From Xylocopa sonorina (Eukaryota > Arthropoda > Insecta > Hymenoptera > Apidae): a stretch of 64,000 nucleotides of DNA. The notes under the pieces are model-generated. The model was given only the letters and a program-made list of their open reading frames with translations, made no database searches and was not told the origin of the DNA. This document shows positions 59,926 through 64,000 of this stretch, in pieces (within the stretch, counting starts at the first letter, position 1; each line of letters begins with the position of its first letter). The stretch is from positions 2,029,501-2,093,500 of the forward strand of contig NC_135207.1 in assembly GCF_050948175.1 (NCBI RefSeq), written 5' to 3'. Both the position numbers and the translations under genes were made by a program.

Positions 59926-60329
59926 CGACACCTTCGCAAATAAGTTAATCGTAACTTTCTGGTTGCGAGCACACCAAAGCCAGAACCAAACGGAACCGGA
60001 AAAGAAGGAAGAAAAGCAGAGGAACCGCTGTACAGGCCAAAGAACTGCGAGAAATTATTCTCTCCGTTTCCTGTTGTCTGAGAAACGGAGGCAGCGCGTT
60101 AACCGGACTCTGAACGAAGGGGTCGAAGACGCGGACGGTTCGGTTGCGTTTCCGGGACAGGCACAAACGGAAGCGGCCTGGAAATGGCACGGATCCTGTT
60201 CGTATAGCCGCGAGCATTCGCGGGCAACTCTCATCCGCGTCCTGTCTGTTTATTTTATCCCTTTCTAGCCGCCCTCTGTTTCTCTGAACACGCGACTGGA
60301 AACGTTCCTCGTTTCGCTGCGCTGTATAC
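59926..60329. other. CG-rich island
   Basis: Unique CG-rich sequence. A 267-codon frame (59465-60268) runs from the preceding array into it, and an opposing 90-codon frame overlaps. Neither shows a recognised domain, so neither is annotated as coding. Confidence 0.35.
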
Positions 60330-61330
60330 AGGGTGATCGGTAACTGATGGTGTAACAGAAAAGGGTAGTGATTCTATGTGAAAAAATAAGTCGAAAATGT
60401 AGAATAACAATTTTTCATTTCAGGCTCCGTTTTCGAGAAAATCGACTTTGAATTTATGTCTTGTTAGAACGGATTTCACTGTAAATGTAACGTAAAGTTT
60501 TGAAGTTTGTAATGAATTTTATTATTAGAAATATAATAATATTATAGAATTAGAATATCTATAGAATAGAAATTGATGAAAATGTTGGCCATTCTGCAAA
60601 AAGCATAATTCTGTTCTTCTAATTAAATTTCTATATAAATTTCTCATAAAAAGTAAGTCGAATATGTAGAATAACAATTTTTCATTTGAGGCTTCGTTTT
60701 CGAGAAAATCGACTTTGAATTCACGTCTTGTTAGAACAGATTTCACTGTAAATCGTTATCTCGATGTTTGAAACAAGGTTTGAAGTTTGTAATAAATTTT
60801 ATTATTACAGAAATTGATGAAAATGTTGGCCATTCTGCAAAAAGCATAATTCTGTTCTTCTAATTAAATTTCTATATAAATTTCTCATAAAAAGTAAGTC
60901 GAAAATGTAGAATAACAATTTTTTATTTGAGACTTCGTTTTCGAGAAAATCGACTTTGAATTCACGTCTTGTTAGAACAGATTTCACTGTAAATCGTTAT
61001 CTCGATGTTTGAAACAAGGTTTGAAGTTTGTAATAAATTTTATTATTACAGAAATTGATGAAAATGTTGGCCATTCTGCAAAAAGCATAATTCTGTTCTT
61101 CTAATTAAATTTCTATATAAATTTCTCATAAAAAGTAAGTCGAATATGTAGAATAACAATTTTTCATTTGAGGCATCGTTTTCGAGAAAATCGACTTTGA
61201 ATTTATGTCTTGTTAGAACGGATTTCACTGTAAATGTAACGTAAAGGTTTGAAGTTTGTAATGAATTTTATTATTACAGAAATTGATGAAAATGTTGGCC
61301 ATCCTGCTGAAAATAAAATTCTGCTCTTCT
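60330..61330. repeat. Tandem array, 241-bp unit, about four copies
   Basis: Units share AAGTCGAA.ATGTAGAATAAC, CGTTTTCGAGAAAATCGACT and GAAAATGTTGGCCATTCTGC. The minus strand keeps a 60-73 codon frame in each unit (60525-60746, 60805-60987, 61046-61228). 241 is not divisible by three, so the units lie in different frames. The first unit is preceded by ATACAGGGTGATCGGTAACT, which resembles the edge of an interspersed element. Confidence 0.9.
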
Positions 61331-61854
61331 ATCGCGTTGTTTAATTCTGGGTTATTTGTTATATTTATATAACAGTAGCGTAAATTTCGCGCGAGTCGTA
61401 TTCTATTGTCAAATTCCCCTGTTCCACGTTAATTTTGTTTTTCGCTGCCTGTTTAATAGCTTATTTTTTTATTATTCGACGTATATTGTTTCGCGAGCGA
61501 GTTATTCCCTTTTTTTCAAGAAATATTTCAAATATCATGCAACGTTTCGCACTCCATGGCCTTTATTTCAGTCGTGCTGATATTTTTCAAATAAATTAAT
61601 GAGAGATAAACAATAGAACAGAGCCGTTCTGTTGTATCGAAACAGTATTTTTATATGAGAAAGGTGGGATCAAAGAGAGAACTATCAAAAAGCGCATTAA
61701 AAATATCTGAAATATGGAAAATTTGTTTACGATGATCACTTTTTTTCATTTTCTAATAACATTCATGCAGACGCTAAGTAACTGCATTATTAAGTAAATT
61801 CACATGCACTTTCAAGCACGACTATTGTTTTTTGATATCGAAATGTTGGATTAT
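61331..61854. other. Unique sequence
   Basis: No feature is recognised. CG content is slightly raised at 61370-61560. Confidence 0.35.
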
Positions 61855-62895
61855 TTTTTACTTTTTAAATGGATATGAAAATTAAACATAAATTTCTCTA
61901 TAAATACGTTCGCAATAGTAAATTATTCTGAGAATAAAAACTAGTTTAACAAAGTACTGAACATTTTTTTATCTTGACCTTATATTTCTTACTTTTTAAA
62001 TGGATATGCAAAAGTTAAACACAAATTTCTCTATAAAGACGTTTATAACACCCAAAGTATTGTAAAGATAAAGACGAGTTTAACAAAGCATTGAAAATTT
62101 TTCTATCTTGACCTTATATTTTTTACTTTTTAAATGGATATGCAAGTTAAACACAAATTTCTCTATAAATACGTTTATAATACCCAAAGTATTGTAAAGA
62201 TAAAGACGAGTTTAACGAAGCATTGAACATTTTTTTATACTGACCTTATATTTTTTACTTTTTAAATGGATATGCAAGTTAAACATAAATTTACAAATAG
62301 ATTTGCAATAACAAAGTATTGTAATAAAAATGAGTTTACCAAAGTACTGAAAATTTTTCTATCTTGATCTTATATTTTTTACTTTTTAAATGAATATGTA
62401 AGTTAAACACAAATTTCTCTATAAATACGTTCGCAATAATAAAGTATTGTAAGCATAAAAACGAATTTAATAAAGTGCTGAAATTTTTTTTATCTTGATC
62501 TTATATTTTTTTACTTTTTAAATGGATATGCAAGATAAAACAAATTTCTCTATAAATATGTTTACAATAATAAAGTATTGTAAGCATAAAAACGAGTTTA
62601 ATAAAGTGCTGAAATTTTTTTATCTTGATCTTATATTTTTTTACTTTTTAAATGGATATGCAAAATAAACACAAATTTCTCTATAAATATGTTTACAATA
62701 ATAAAGTATTCTAAGAATAAAAACAAGTTTAACAAAGTGCTGAAAATTTTTTTATCTTGATCTTATATTTTTTTACTTTTTAAATGGATATGCAAAATAA
62801 ACACAAATTTCTCTACAAATATGTTTGCAATAATAAAGTATTGTAAGCATAAAAACGAGTTTAATAACGTGCTAAAAATATTTTTATCTTTTAAA
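61855..62895. repeat. Tandem array, about 125-bp unit, eight copies
   Basis: Units follow TTTACTTTTTAAATGGATAT, GCAA..TAAACACAAATTTC, TCTATAAATA.GTTT.CAAT and ATCTTGA.CTTATATTTTTT. The later copies are most alike. Confidence 0.92.
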
Positions 62896-62959
62896 TTTTT
62901 ATTTTTTTTACTGTTTTGTAATCCTCGTATCGTAACATAAACGTGTAATCAAAATCGCA

Positions 62960-63780
62960 TCGAGCATCCAAATGTTTACCCTAATTTATCATATATAATT
63001 TATTATTACGCAAACCAACACATATTTGTATTTAAAAGCCACAGAAAATTCTCCAAAAGTTCTCAGCTATTTTCTCAAAAACATTCCACTAAACTCCTGC
63101 AATCTACAGTATTTATATTAACCAATGAATAATTCTTCAAAAGGAAAGCTTGTTCATAAACATCGACGTGTTTCATTTAATACAACCAATTTACGAGAGT
63201 TTTTAAAAAGCGAAAAATACACATACAGAAATATAAACCAAATGTTTACCCTGATTTTTCATATTTTAATTTGCATGATTTGTTATTACGCACACCAACA
63301 CGTATTTGTATTTACAAGCCACAGAAAATTCTCGAAAAGTTCTCAGCTATTTTCTCAAAAACATTCTCCTGCATCCTACAATATTTATATTAACCAATGA
63401 ATAATTTTTCAAAAGTAAAGCTTGTTCATAAACATCGACGTGTTCCATTTAATACAACCAATTTACGAGAGTTTTTAAAAAGCGAAAAATACACGTACAG
63501 AAATATAAACCAAATGTTTACCCTGATTTTTCATATTTTGATTTGCATGATTTGTTATTACGCACACCAACACATATTTGTATTTACAAGCCACAGAAAA
63601 TTCTCCACAAGTTCTCAGCTATTTTCTCAAAAACATTCTCCTGCATCCTACAATATTTATATTAACCAATGAATAATTTTTCAAAAGTAAAGCTTGTTCA
63701 TAAACATCGACGTGTTCCATTTAATACAACCAATTTACGAGAGGGTTTTTAAAAAACGAGAAATACACGTACAGAAATAT
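62960..63780 (+). repeat. Tandem array, 272-bp unit, with an open frame in each complete unit
   Basis: Complete units start at 63125 and 63397, and partial ones lie at about 62965-63124 and 63669-63780. Each complete unit holds a 91-codon frame starting MNN.SK and containing a hydrophobic MFTLIFHILICMICYYA segment. The stop TGA of one overlaps the ATG of the next (ATGA). No known family is recognised. The frame may be fortuitous. Confidence 0.88.
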
Positions 63781-64000
63781 AAATAAAATACACGTACAGA
63801 GGGAGGCTGATAAAAATGCGTACAGTTAAAGCCAGATAGGGTAATCTGTCGAATATTATCAATTAGCGGTAGAGTGGTCTTTGTTCCTTTCATTTCTGGC
63901 CTGAAACAAAAATGTCCCTTTTATTCCGCCCCTACATTGTGTATCCCTCGATATTGTTACTTGTTTGATTATTAAAACGGATATTGAAATACGAGTAGAG
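63781..64000. other. Unique intronic sequence to window end
   Basis: No recognised exon or repeat. The neuroligin gene must continue beyond this edge. Confidence 0.4.

Noticed and set aside
59465..60268. Longest open frame in the window (267 codons)
   Set aside because: Its first half is a repeat unit found elsewhere in the array. The second half has no recognisable domain, the start is not an ATG, and an opposing frame overlaps it.
46000..64000. A fifth neuroligin coding exon
   Set aside because: No frame continues the esterase-like domain (expected strand and LSGSALSPWA-like motif). CG-rich blocks at 48880, 53830, 55100 and 59926 were read in all frames without a match.

Overview
This is eukaryotic, insect-like DNA, most likely from a hymenopteran. 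It is strongly AT-rich, with short islands where CpG is common, plus long introns, dense tandem arrays and small DNA transposons. There is no bacterial gene organisation. The only confidently recognised gene is a plus-strand neuroligin (cholinesterase-like synaptic adhesion protein), of which four coding exons are visible: 12709-12903, 36716-37013, 42287-42439 and 45765-45965. All four have proper AG/GT boundaries and join in phase to give 282 complete residues. They cover the signal peptide and the N-terminal part of the esterase-like domain, ending just past the degenerate nucleophile elbow (GHDTG). The rest of the gene must lie beyond base 64000, because no further exon is recognisable in the last 18 kb. 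Introns are about 23.8, 5.3, 3.3 and more than 18 kb. The paralogue cannot be named from the sequence alone.

Layout: 1-12583 is upstream of the first coding exon. It holds two oppositely oriented TTAA-flanked MITEs, 190-bp and 250-bp arrays, a 160-bp array with a long TA tract, a GA microsatellite, a segmental duplication interrupted by an inserted repeat unit, a CG-rich block that could hold a 5' UTR exon, and an array that stops at the exon 1 acceptor. Intron 1 (12904-36715) starts with an array whose first unit contains the real splice donor. It also contains a hairpin MITE, two related TA-flanked transposons (one with a protein remnant), a pogo/Tigger-like element, a piggyBac-like element with a second TTAA element nested in it, several arrays, and a roughly 40-copy pyrimidine-rich minisatellite beside exon 2. 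Intron 2 has a mariner-like MITE, a 210-bp array, and a 180-bp array whose last unit supplies the TACTAAC branch-point candidate for exon 3. Intron 3 has a truncated TTAA MITE and a complete second TTAA MITE family. From 45966 to the end there are more arrays, large inverted repeats, a TTAA MITE with an internal empty-site control, an array that carries copies of that MITE's end, and duplicated transposase remnants.

The most notable pattern is the link between transposon ends, tandem arrays and splice signals. Several arrays appear to be amplified transposon termini. Four of the seven visible splice sites lie inside or directly beside an array, which multiplies donor-like and branch-point-like motifs. 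Array unit lengths and copy numbers are read by eye and approximate. CG-rich unique islands between arrays are reported as such without an assigned function.
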